Positions 7,335 to 14,678 of a DNA stretch of 32,460 nucleotides are shown in pieces. Positions within the stretch are counted from its first letter, which is position 1. Each line of letters begins with the position of its first letter. The notes beneath the pieces are model-generated. The model ran no database searches, had not been told where the DNA came from, and saw nothing but the letters and a program-made list of their open reading frames with translations. The stretch lies in the NCBI GenBank assembly GCA_947623825.1, contig CANQHQ010000017.1, positions 1 to 32,460 of the forward strand, written 5' to 3'. The position numbers and the translations under genes were made by a program. The DNA comes from an uncultured Bacilli bacterium (GTDB lineage: Bacteria > Bacillota_I > Bacilli_A > RF39 > UBA660).

Positions 7335-8599
7335 TAGTAATGAATTGATACTTTTTTCTTATAAAGGTATGTACTAAATTCTAAACCAACAACACCTAAT
7401 ACAAAACACATTGCATATGTTAAGATTCCATCATAAGTACTTGGATTATCTACAGGTTCATACTTTAATTTTAAATTTGCAATAGCATTATTAATATTAT
7501 AAGCCATAGCATCCACTTGTTTTTGCTCCAAAAGATTTTTACCTCTTATCACAGCATTCATAGCATCTGTAACTGCACTAAAATCTTGATAATCATCTTT
7601 ATTCAAAGCATTCGCTTTATCAATTGCCTCATCGACTGCACTATAATCAGCTTCTGGACATATGATTTCATTACCTTCTACATCATCAATCTTAAACACA
7701 TCTTGTTTAACATTAGATACGTCCCAACTATCCACACGATTTACTATAATAGAACCCTGACGAACGTAAATACCAGATTCACCACCAAGAGTTATATTTC
7801 CACCATTAATAACGACGTTCTTTATATAATTACCTTCAGGAGAATTAGGATAAGCAGTACGAATTGCGTCCCATTCTGTTGAATCAAGAAACACATTTCC
7901 ACCACTTATTACTACACCGTCTGCTTCATCTGTTTCCTTTAATTCTCCTGGCACCATAATGGCAGTACCTCTTGATGCAACATGAAGGTTTCCTCCCATA
8001 ATATTAACTTGTTGTAAAACATAAACCGCTGGATCATCTGTATCCCAACTTTCAAGATTAAAATTTCCACCTTTCATAGTAAATGTATCATCAACCACTA
8101 TTGCACCTTCACTGTTGATTGTACCAGATTCTATTACTAAATTGCGCATATAACTAACAGTACCATTGTTACCAGGATGAGTACTTTTAAACGTTTTATA
8201 ACCAAGATTTAATACAGCATCTTCTTCGCCTTTTAATGTAAGTGTACCATCATCACCCTCTGTATCAACACCAGATAAACTATAACCTTTATCTGCTATT
8301 AAATGATTTTCACCTTTGAAAATGATAGTAATCTTGTCGCCTTTATTAAATTTAATACAATCCTTTGCTTCATCATCTGAATCTGTTATTTCAACAGTTA
8401 TACCATCTAAAGTTAGTGTTTTAGAGGAATCATCCCAAGACCAACCTTCATCAGAAAGTTTATCTACACTCTCTTGACTAGTTAAATCTATGGTTGAAGT
8501 AACTTTGTCTTTAGCATAAACAGATGTTGTACCAATACAAAATAAGAATAAACAGAAAGAAACTCCTACAACTAACTTACAAATTGTTTTTTTAAGCAT
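7334..8599 (-). CDS. secreted right-handed beta-helix protein with variant sorting signal NPSTYD
   Basis: The start is taken at ATG 8599, which has GAGGAG 8 bases upstream; a longer frame to 8635 would run over the promoter. The 421-residue product has a Sec signal peptide (residues 1-29, ending VYA). A pectate-lyase-like parallel beta-helix follows, with repeating short strands of the type GGNxxLxSxxxxI, and then a helical FIVAR-like segment (about 305-375). The C terminus has the layout of a sortase signal: NPSTYDGILTY, a hydrophobic stretch, and a YLYKKK charged tail. The Gly of the NPSTGD signals at 20530-27775 is replaced by Tyr, yet the surrounding residues align. It is probably wall- or membrane-anchored on the cell surface. 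Its role may be glycan or host binding, but no catalytic residues are visible. Confidence 0.75.
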   Translation of the reverse strand: MLKKTICKLVVGVSFCLFLFCIGTTSVYAKDKVTSTIDLTSQESVDKLSDEGWSWDDSSKTLTLDGITVEITDSDDEAKDCIKFNKGDKITIIFKGENHLIADKGYSLSGVDTEGDDGTLTLKGEEDAVLNLGYKTFKSTHPGNNGTVSYMRNLVIESGTINSEGAIVVDDTFTMKGGNFNLESWDTDDPAVYVLQQVNIMGGNLHVASRGTAIMVPGELKETDEADGVVISGGNVFLDSTEWDAIRTAYPNSPEGNYIKNVVINGGNITLGGESGIYVRQGSIIVNRVDSWDVSNVKQDVFKIDDVEGNEIICPEADYSAVDEAIDKANALNKDDYQDFSAVTDAMNAVIRGKNLLEQKQVDAMAYNINNAIANLKLKYEPVDNPSTYDGILTYAMCFVLGVVGLEFSTYLYKKKVSIHY

Positions 8600-8623
8600 A
8601 TTATCACTCCTCACTTGGCGTTT

Positions 8624-8652
8624 ACTATACAACAATCACCTAATATTGTCAA
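8624..8652 (-). promoter_or_regulatory. promoter of the NPSTYD surface protein
   Basis: On the minus strand TTGACA (8652-8647) and TATAGT (8629-8624) are exactly 17 bases apart. This is the same box pair as in the surface-protein cluster at 21-28 kb, but without a G-tract. Confidence 0.8.
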
Positions 8653-8782
8653 TGTTATTATAAATATATTTTTTGTCGAATAAAAAAATGCTAGAAAGAG
8701 TTTTTTTAAAACTTGTAACCAGTAAGTAAATGAAAAAAATTATGCACATGCCAAATGCGTAACACTTTTTAGAAAACCATAA

Positions 8783-8803
8783 AAAAGAACCGTTCTCTCA
8801 CGA
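8783..8803 (-). terminator. terminator overlapping the stop of the coiled-coil gene
   Basis: On the minus strand GAATCGT-GAGAGA-ACGGTTC is followed by TTTTTTA. It overlaps the last codons of the gene ending at 8798. Confidence 0.65.
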
Positions 8804-9715
8804 TTCTTTCAACTTCACTTTAGGCGAAACAACTTCTTTCTCTTCTTCCCCGATTAGAAGATCCGCATGATGTCTCTGAAAATAAGAATTTTGGAAAATA
8901 GAAGGACCAAAAACCATTTCAATCCATTCTCGATATTTCGGATAAATAGGGACAATTTCTCCATTTCGAAAAGTAGTTTCAAAGAAATTTTCTTGTCGAA
9001 ATTCTGGATGTTCTAAAAGATAAGCATTCAATTTTTCCTGAAACAAGAGATACTCTATTTTTTGATATAAGAGTTCCGGGTTTTCTTGAAATTGTGTCCA
9101 TTCTTCCCGAGAATCCGCTAAAACATCTACAACGCGTTGTTCTTCCCATCCCTGTAACTGATAAAGGTTTTCCAAACAAGCACCATACCGTTCTTCACAA
9201 GAAGCTTTTTCCTTCTTCAAATCCTCTTCTTCTTCCAATAAAGTTTCTCGAATCGAACGTAATTGTTTCAAGGACTTTTCTTGTAACATCAAAAGAAAAG
9301 GATTTTCTTCTTCCTCTGGAAGAGACTCTAAAAAATCTCGATTGTGGGAAAAATTTCTCCATAAAGAAGAAAGATTCGAAAAAAGAGGCGTAGAAACAAC
9401 AATAGAAACAACACCGACTCCCAACGTAACAGGAAGTTGCGAAAGAAGTGACCCAAAAGGCACTTTCAAAAAAGAGGAAAGGAAAAACTCTATTCCAATA
9501 AAACTAACGCCAAGGGTAGCGACACCATAACAAAGAAAGTGCTTGGCACCCCTACTTTGCCGCTCCATTTCTTCTTCGATTTTGGCAATTTCTATCTGAC
9601 TATCGACCGTCGCAATCTGTTCATCAATTTCTAAAAAAGTACGATCGATTTCCTTCATTTTTTTCTCGAGCGAATCCCGACAATTACGCGCATTTTCAAG
9701 CATATAACCAAACAT
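8798..9715 (-). CDS. coiled-coil membrane protein of unknown function
   Basis: The ATG at 9715 is preceded by AAAGGAGATGG, so I use it rather than the upstream in-frame codon at 9772; the product has 305 residues. Residues about 1-55 are an acidic heptad-type coiled coil (LEKKMKEIDRTFLEIDEQI). Two hydrophobic spans near 62-85 and 92-112 look like transmembrane helices separated by a short loop, and a second long coiled coil follows (EEEENPFLLMLQEKS onwards). The C terminus is soluble and acidic/basic mixed. No known catalytic motif is present. It sits between the beta-helix gene and the O-acyltransferase locus on the same strand. A cytoplasm-facing membrane scaffold is a guess only. Confidence 0.65.
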   Translation of the reverse strand: MFGYMLENARNCRDSLEKKMKEIDRTFLEIDEQIATVDSQIEIAKIEEEMERQSRGAKHFLCYGVATLGVSFIGIEFFLSSFLKVPFGSLLSQLPVTLGVGVVSIVVSTPLFSNLSSLWRNFSHNRDFLESLPEEEENPFLLMLQEKSLKQLRSIRETLLEEEEDLKKEKASCEERYGACLENLYQLQGWEEQRVVDVLADSREEWTQFQENPELLYQKIEYLLFQEKLNAYLLEHPEFRQENFFETTFRNGEIVPIYPKYREWIEMVFGPSIFQNSYFQRHHADLLIGEEEKEVVSPKVKLKES

Positions 9716-9801
9716 GAAACCATCTCCTTTTAAATGCTCTCCCAGTATATCAAACCGAAAAAGAAAAAGCAATGAGCTGAAAAAAATTTAACATTTTTTT
9801 C

Positions 9802-10893
9802 TTACTTTAATGTAAAACTTTGATTTACGATAGAAACTCCATAAAGAAACAAAATATCTTGATTCGAAGAAGAAAAATCAATCAAAAGAAGTTGTCCCAA
9901 CAAAGAGGAATGAATGTACCGTAAATCAATCATCGTAATCTTTTGATAGGAATCAAGTAAAAGAGGAGCCAAACTACTTCCGAAAGAATCACGAAACAAA
10001 ATAAGTTCTCTATCACTGATACTATGAGGATTTTCCAAGACTAATAAAGGTGTCGCACCTCCCAAATAAATATCATAAGCATCGACATGATTCAAATCCT
10101 CTTCTTCATAAACAAAACGATTCTCTTCTTTTTCATAATTGTACACCTTAGTAACACGAATCGAATCCGAAGTAAGATACACAAGTTTATCCGGAGAAAC
10201 CATTCCCCCTCCTTTACTGTAGTACGAACCATAAAATGGTTGACACGTTTTCTCAATCGTCGGAAAAGAAGAAGACGGAAGCCCCATATCCTTTTGGATT
10301 TTCTTTACTACATTCCCTAACTTTTCCTGTCTCCAATGTAAATCCGTTCGATAATAAGACTCCAACTGTAACGAATCTTGAAGAGAAATCTCCTGAAAAT
10401 TAGGTGGTAATTGGTTTCGTACTTCTTGATATAATTTGTCGTAATCTAATTTTGGTATCTCTTCCTCAAGATAATAATTTTTATCAGGAATCACCGCATA
10501 AAAAACAGAACGATGAGGAAAATACGTACTTTCTACTTCTTTTAAAAGATTTGTAAAATGAGTAAGAGAGGAAATAGAAAGAGAAGGCTCTAACTCGTAG
10601 ATGGCATCCTTAGTCACATACGCCCCATGATGAAGGTTCATTCCGTAAATGCGACTGGAAACCTCCGTCTTTTTCTCTCGAAACCAATCGCGAAAAGGAA
10701 ACTGATCAGAAAGATAAGAGTTCCACGATTCAAAATAACTCCCATCCCAAAAACGAGAAGAAGAAAACACTGGTTTTTGGGCGAGTGTTCTCCGTTCGGA
10801 AAAAGAAACAGAAACATCGGTATCCAAAAGACTATAGAAAAAGAAAAAGAGAAAAAGAAAGCCGAAGCCAAAAACAATGATTTTATCTTTCAT
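9802..10893 (-). CDS. DHHW-family SGNH-like protein (AlgJ/AlgX-like)
   Basis: The start at ATG 10893 has GAGGGTG upstream; a GTG at 10905 in frame is possible. The 363-residue protein is anchored by one N-terminal hydrophobic segment (residues 4-22). It contains the family features LSDQFPFRDWFREKK (61-75), the metal/catalytic-type TDLHW motif (183-187) and a FRDSF Ser box in its C-terminal third. DHHW proteins are outside-facing partners of MBOAT acyltransferases. They are thought to transfer or receive acetyl groups on wall polymers or exopolysaccharide, as AlgJ/AlgX do in alginate acetylation. The gene follows the MBOAT gene by about 14 bases, so the two form an operon. The polymer that is acylated is unknown. 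Confidence 0.8.
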   Translation of the reverse strand: MKDKIIVFGFGFLFLFFFFYSLLDTDVSVSFSERRTLAQKPVFSSSRFWDGSYFESWNSYLSDQFPFRDWFREKKTEVSSRIYGMNLHHGAYVTKDAIYELEPSLSISSLTHFTNLLKEVESTYFPHRSVFYAVIPDKNYYLEEEIPKLDYDKLYQEVRNQLPPNFQEISLQDSLQLESYYRTDLHWRQEKLGNVVKKIQKDMGLPSSSFPTIEKTCQPFYGSYYSKGGGMVSPDKLVYLTSDSIRVTKVYNYEKEENRFVYEEEDLNHVDAYDIYLGGATPLLVLENPHSISDRELILFRDSFGSSLAPLLLDSYQKITMIDLRYIHSSLLGQLLLIDFSSSNQDILFLYGVSIVNQSFTLK

Positions 10894-10907
10894 ACACACC
10901 CTCACTT

Positions 10908-12302
10908 CTAGAAACGAAAATACAAAAACGGTTGAAACGTCGAATCAATCAAATACATAGTTGATAAGAAAAAGAAAACAAAAGGAAAAACAACTTCTAA
11001 TACAGAAAGAATCGATAGACCCATCTTCCTTTTAGAAAGCCACTTTTTTACGAATGGGACGATAGGAGTCGCAAACAAACAAGAGAAGAAAAGTAACACA
11101 GCCGCATCCTTTAAATAAAAGAGCAGTTCACTATGAAGAAAAGGAAGATGATCTAAGAAGAACATTCCTTGAAGAATGGTTCCTAACTTCGATAAATCGG
11201 TTTCATTAAAAAGAACGAAACTGACAAGTAAAATCGGAATGGTCACGATTCTTGTAATCTTCGGATGCTTCGAAATCCATTTCGCCAAAATCGTTTTTTC
11301 TAAAATAAGGAAAAAAGCAAAATACATACCCCAAAGAAGAAAGTTCCAACTTGCTCCATGCCAAAAACCGGTACAGGCCCAAACGACTAAAATATTGAAA
11401 ATATGCCGCATTGGTTTCACGCGACTTCCTCCTAACGGAATATAAACATAATCACGAAACCAAGAAGATAACGAAATATGCCATCTTCTCCAGAAATCAG
11501 TAATAGTCGAAGCAATCAAAGGATAGTTGAAATTTTCTAAAAAATGAAAACCAAAAACAAGTCCCAACCCAATCGCCATATCACTGTACCCAGAAAAATC
11601 AAAGTAAAGTTGAAACGTATTCGCAAGAGCCTGAACCCAATACCCTAACACAGTCGGAGAAAAACTTTTCAATGTAGCGGAAAACGCTCCTAATACATCC
11701 GCCAACAACACTTTTTTAGAAAGGCCCACCACAAATCGTCGAATTCCCTTAGAAATATCCTCTATCGTTTCTTTTCGATTCGATAATTCCGCAGAAATCG
11801 TTTCATAACGTACAATCGGTCCCGCAATCAATTGAGGAAAAAAAGAAAGATAGGTCAAAAAAGAAAAAACCGTTTTCGCACTTGTTTGCTTTTTACGATA
11901 AATATCCGTAACGTAACTGACCGCTTGAAAAGTAAAAAAACTAATTCCGATAGGTAAAATAGGACGAAAATAAGGAAGCACCCCAGGAAAAATTTTAGAA
12001 AAATTAGAAGGTACAAAGAAATAGTATTTAAAGAAAAATAACATTCCAAAATTTACCAAAAGAGAAAAGAGAAACCATCTTTTACGAAAAGTAGACCTCC
12101 CCTTCTCGATTTTCTTTCCAATCCAATAATTAAAAACTCCCGAAAAGAACAATAAAAAGACAAAACGAGGTTCTCCACAAGAATAAAAAAAGAAACTAGC
12201 GATAAGTAAAATCCCATTTTTCAATCTTCTAGGTACCAAAAAATAACAAAATAAAACAACTGGTAAAAAATAATATAAAAAAGGAATACTAGAAAATACC
12301 AT
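10908..12302 (-). CDS. MBOAT family O-acyltransferase (AlgI/DltB-like)
   Basis: This 464-residue polytopic membrane protein has about ten or more hydrophobic helices. It carries the MBOAT signatures: DFWRRWHISLSSWFRDYVY at 269-287 and TGFWHGASW at 311-319, whose His315 is the presumed catalytic residue. Another conserved element is QLYFDFSGYSDMAIGLG at 231-247. The length matches AlgI/PatA-type enzymes, which move acetyl groups from cytoplasmic donors across the membrane onto polysaccharides. It lies between a DUF4358 lipoprotein and a DHHW protein, a trio often seen together in Firmicutes. The start has AGAGGTGAGG upstream. The likely job is acetylation of a surface glycan; the acceptor is not evident here. 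Confidence 0.9.
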   Translation of the reverse strand: MVFSSIPFLYYFLPVVLFCYFLVPRRLKNGILLIASFFFYSCGEPRFVFLLFFSGVFNYWIGKKIEKGRSTFRKRWFLFSLLVNFGMLFFFKYYFFVPSNFSKIFPGVLPYFRPILPIGISFFTFQAVSYVTDIYRKKQTSAKTVFSFLTYLSFFPQLIAGPIVRYETISAELSNRKETIEDISKGIRRFVVGLSKKVLLADVLGAFSATLKSFSPTVLGYWVQALANTFQLYFDFSGYSDMAIGLGLVFGFHFLENFNYPLIASTITDFWRRWHISLSSWFRDYVYIPLGGSRVKPMRHIFNILVVWACTGFWHGASWNFLLWGMYFAFFLILEKTILAKWISKHPKITRIVTIPILLVSFVLFNETDLSKLGTILQGMFFLDHLPFLHSELLFYLKDAAVLLFFSCLFATPIVPFVKKWLSKRKMGLSILSVLEVVFPFVFFFLSTMYLIDSTFQPFLYFRF

Positions 12303-12309
12303 AACCTCA

Positions 12310-12342
12310 CCTCTAAAAGAAGAAAGAGCCTCCTAGAGGCTC
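12310..12342 (-). terminator. hairpin between the lipoprotein and MBOAT genes
   Basis: Perfect arms GAGCCTC (12326-12332) and GAGGCTC (12336-12342) are followed on the minus strand by TTTCTTCTTTT. Because it lies between two genes of the locus, it may be a partial terminator that lowers MBOAT/DHHW expression relative to the lipoprotein. Confidence 0.7.
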
Positions 12343-12346
12343 ACTC

Positions 12347-12817
12347 TTAGTCGATCTTATTGTCCATTTCTTGGAAATTCTTCAAAAGATCTTCTCCTAC
12401 TTCATCATTTAAAACAACAAGAATTAAATCGCCACGACTTTCGATAATGACATGTTCCGCTCCAACACAAACCCACTTCCAAGGATTAATGTTTTCACGA
12501 ATGGTCTCTTTCGCTTCTTCGACGTCTTCGATATGATTCATACGTACCAAAACAACAGAATGTGCCACGGAACTAATCATCGATTCATTCGCTAACGCTT
12601 CCTTGTAATCTAAATCCTTCGTTCCTAAATACATTTCGATATTTTCATCAGTAATTTCGATATTCTCTAGATTGGCAGGTAACCCGTCTTTGACATCACC
12701 ATAAACATGGGACATAATATCTTCTAATTTTCCTTTAATGATATCTTGATTTTTTCCACATCCAGTCATTCCTAAAAGAAAAACCAAAAGGAAAAGAACA
12801 GATAAAATTTTTTTCAC
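12347..12817 (-). CDS. DUF4358-like lipoprotein
   Basis: The 156-residue product starts at GTG 12817 with a GGTGGTGAG site. It has a lipoprotein signal peptide with lipobox LLGMTGC, so Cys20 is the lipid-attached residue. The mature domain of about 135 residues (IKGKLEDIMSHVYGDV near the start, VVLVRMNHIEDVEEAKETI, then a C-terminal strand LILVVLNDEV) fits DUF4358 proteins, which are small extracytoplasmic lipoproteins commonly coded with MBOAT and DHHW genes. It probably sits on the outer face of the membrane with the acylation machinery. The family assignment rests on layout and context rather than on an alignment. Confidence 0.7.
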   Translation of the reverse strand: MKKILSVLFLLVFLLGMTGCGKNQDIIKGKLEDIMSHVYGDVKDGLPANLENIEITDENIEMYLGTKDLDYKEALANESMISSVAHSVVLVRMNHIEDVEEAKETIRENINPWKWVCVGAEHVIIESRGDLILVVLNDEVGEDLLKNFQEMDNKID

Positions 12818-12941
12818 GTTCTCACCACCTTCACTATACTACACTATATCATAGGAATACAAAAAAGAAAAAGGATTTTTCTCTTTTCGACAGCACTTTC
12901 CCTTTTCTTTTATTTTTTTTTGGAAATTTTCATTTTTAGTA

Positions 12942-12970
12942 TTGCTTTTTTCTTTTATTAATGATAAGAT
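12942..12970 (+). promoter_or_regulatory. tRNA-Ala promoter
   Basis: TTGCTT (12942-12947) and TAAGAT (12965-12970) are 17 bases apart and lie about 50 bases upstream of the tRNA. Confidence 0.65.
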
Positions 12971-13020
12971 TAAAACACTGATGCAGTTATGAGTGCCTAT
13001 ATGACTGTGTTTAGTACGAT

Positions 13021-13096
13021 GGGGCATTAGCTCAGCTGGGAGAGCGCCACGTTTGCACCGTGGAGGTCAGGAGTTCGATCCCCCTATGCTCCACCA
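13021..13096 (+). tRNA. tRNA-Ala (TGC)
   Basis: A complete cloverleaf with acceptor GGGGCAT/ATGCTCC, anticodon stem CCACG/CGTGG and loop TTTGCAC gives anticodon TGC. The CCA end is encoded. It borders the AT-rich insertion that holds the YhcG-like gene. Confidence 0.95.
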
Positions 13097-13402
13097 AATG
13101 GATAGAAAACTCGGATTATGATAATCCGAGTTTTAATATGTTTCAATGGAAGCAGAACGAGTCGAACCAATAATCGCCATGAGGACAAGTGTTTTTTTAT
13201 TGCCGAAAAGTTGCCGAATAAATTGATAACTAGAAAAAATAAGTATATAGCAAAACCCAAAAAGAAAAAACCACTTTCAAATAAACCTGAATAAATTGTA
13301 TCACAAGCAATGCTAATATATAACCATTCAAGAAAGTCTAACTCTAAAATTTCAAAACAATCTTTGATTTATTTGCTAATATTACTGTAATATTTACTCA
13401 TT
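13097..13402. other. region between tRNA-Ala and the YhcG-like gene
   Basis: After the terminator, the minus strand of 13148-13179 reads like the 3' end of a tRNA-type gene (GGTTCGACTC ... TTCCA), but no full cloverleaf forms. TTGCCGAAAAG (13200-13210) and TTGCCGAATAA (13211-13221) form a tandem 11-bp repeat with 9 matches. The rest is AT-rich without a gene. These may be scars of site-specific integration. Confidence 0.4.
13106..13134 (+). terminator. terminator after tRNA-Ala
   Basis: Thirteen-base perfect arms AAAACTCGGATTA (13106-13118) and TAATCCGAGTTTT (13122-13134) with loop TGA lie 9 bases after the tRNA. Confidence 0.85.
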
Positions 13403-14437
13403 TCAATAATTTTCTTCATTTAATTCAAAATTTTTCTTTTCTTCTTCCACAGCAGTAATTAGTTCTTGCTCTGTTGGCATGTGTAATTTATATTCCGAAG
13501 AAAATATTGTTTTATTATCTTTTGGAAGAGTATATTTTACAACTGTCTCATTTTTATTTGTTGATAGTAATATCCCTACTGTAGGATTTTCACCAACTTG
13601 TTTGATTTCTCTATCATAATAATTAACATACATTTGCATTTGTCCTATATCTTGATGTGATACTTTTCCGATTTTTAAATCAATGATAACAAAACATCTT
13701 AAAAGTCTATTATAAAAAACTAAATCTGGATAAAAATGATCCTCTTCTAAAGTTAACCTAACTTGGTTTCCAACATAACTAAAGCCTTTACCTAATTCTA
13801 ACAAAAACTCTTTTAAATGCTCTATAATATTTTTTTCTAAATCAGATTCTAGATAATTTGTATTTTCTTTTATATCCAAAAACTCTAAAACAAAAGGATC
13901 TTTTACTAAATCTTTACTTGTTTTTAGTATTTGTCCTTCTTCAGATAATTCTAATATTTTTTTCTTATCAGCAGATAAAGTTAATCTTTCATAAAGTAAT
14001 GAATCTCTTTGTCTTTGAAGTTCTCTAACACTCCATTTTGAATTAATTGTTTCTTTCATATAAAAACTTCTTTTAGGTTCTTCATCAATTTTTATAAGTT
14101 CTAAATAATGAGACCAACTTAATTGCGACGACACTGTTGTCGCAATTGGAAAATATACATAAAATTTTCTCATTCTTTCTAAATTTCTTTTGGAAAAACC
14201 TTTACCAAATTCAACTGTTAATTTTTGTGACAATTTTTCAAGTACTGCATCACCATAACTTGCTCTTTCATCACCCTGTTGTATTTCCATAATTGCTTTT
14301 CCTATATTCCAATATAAATTAAGCATTTCCGTATTAACTGTTTGGTATACTTTATTTCTACTATTTATAACTAATTTCTTTATACCATCAAATATATCAT
14401 TTATTTCATTGTCATTCTTTATTAATTCATTATTCAT
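13403..14437 (-). CDS. YhcG-like PDDEXK nuclease domain protein (DUF1016)
   Basis: The 344-residue protein has the DUF1016 N-terminal helical domain (about 1-160), with the hallmark stretch YWNIGKAIMEIQQ and the LSWSHYLELIKI box. A C-terminal PDDEXK nuclease domain follows (about 190-330). The active-site strand pattern is YPDLVFYNRLLRCFVIIDLKIG, in which PD and D-L-K supply the catalytic Asp, Asp and Lys. The family occurs in restriction-modification and other defence islands as well as alone; its in vivo substrate is not established. The start has a GGAGG site. The gene is alone, clearly more AT-rich than ezrA next to it, and lies directly behind tRNA-Ala, which suggests horizontal gain. 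Confidence 0.9.
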   Translation of the reverse strand: MNNELIKNDNEINDIFDGIKKLVINSRNKVYQTVNTEMLNLYWNIGKAIMEIQQGDERASYGDAVLEKLSQKLTVEFGKGFSKRNLERMRKFYVYFPIATTVSSQLSWSHYLELIKIDEEPKRSFYMKETINSKWSVRELQRQRDSLLYERLTLSADKKKILELSEEGQILKTSKDLVKDPFVLEFLDIKENTNYLESDLEKNIIEHLKEFLLELGKGFSYVGNQVRLTLEEDHFYPDLVFYNRLLRCFVIIDLKIGKVSHQDIGQMQMYVNYYDREIKQVGENPTVGILLSTNKNETVVKYTLPKDNKTIFSSEYKLHMPTEQELITAVEEEKKNFELNEENY

Positions 14438-14638
14438 TAAAATCCTCCAATCATTTACATATCAAAGTTTATATATAAATTATATATAATAAATATAGCA
14501 TTTTTTTCCATATTTCGTATAATTTATATCTAAATTTCGTAACAAAAGAATTCAATTCGCAACTTGTAGTTTAATGGCTTCCATGACGAATCTGTTTGAA
14601 TTTCACAGTCAAGTTTATTTTGTATACAAAGAAAGAAA

Positions 14639-14665
14639 AAAGACATTCAGAATGCCTTTTTCTTT
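14639..14665 (-). terminator. terminator after ezrA
   Basis: On the minus strand an AAAGGCATTC / GAATGTCTTT stem with a G-U pair is followed by TTTTTTC, 14 bases after the ezrA stop. It could also work in the other direction. Confidence 0.65.
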
Positions 14666-14678
14666 TTTTATTGATCAA

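Noticed and set aside
12839-13027. 62-codon minus-strand frame upstream of tRNA-Ala
   Set aside because: It overlaps the tRNA promoter and the tRNA 5' end, has low-complexity Lys/Glu/Ser content and no ribosome site.
13148-13179. tRNA gene on the minus strand after tRNA-Ala
   Set aside because: Only a T-loop-like GGTTCGACTC and a terminal TTCCA are visible; no D-arm, anticodon arm or pairing acceptor could be found.
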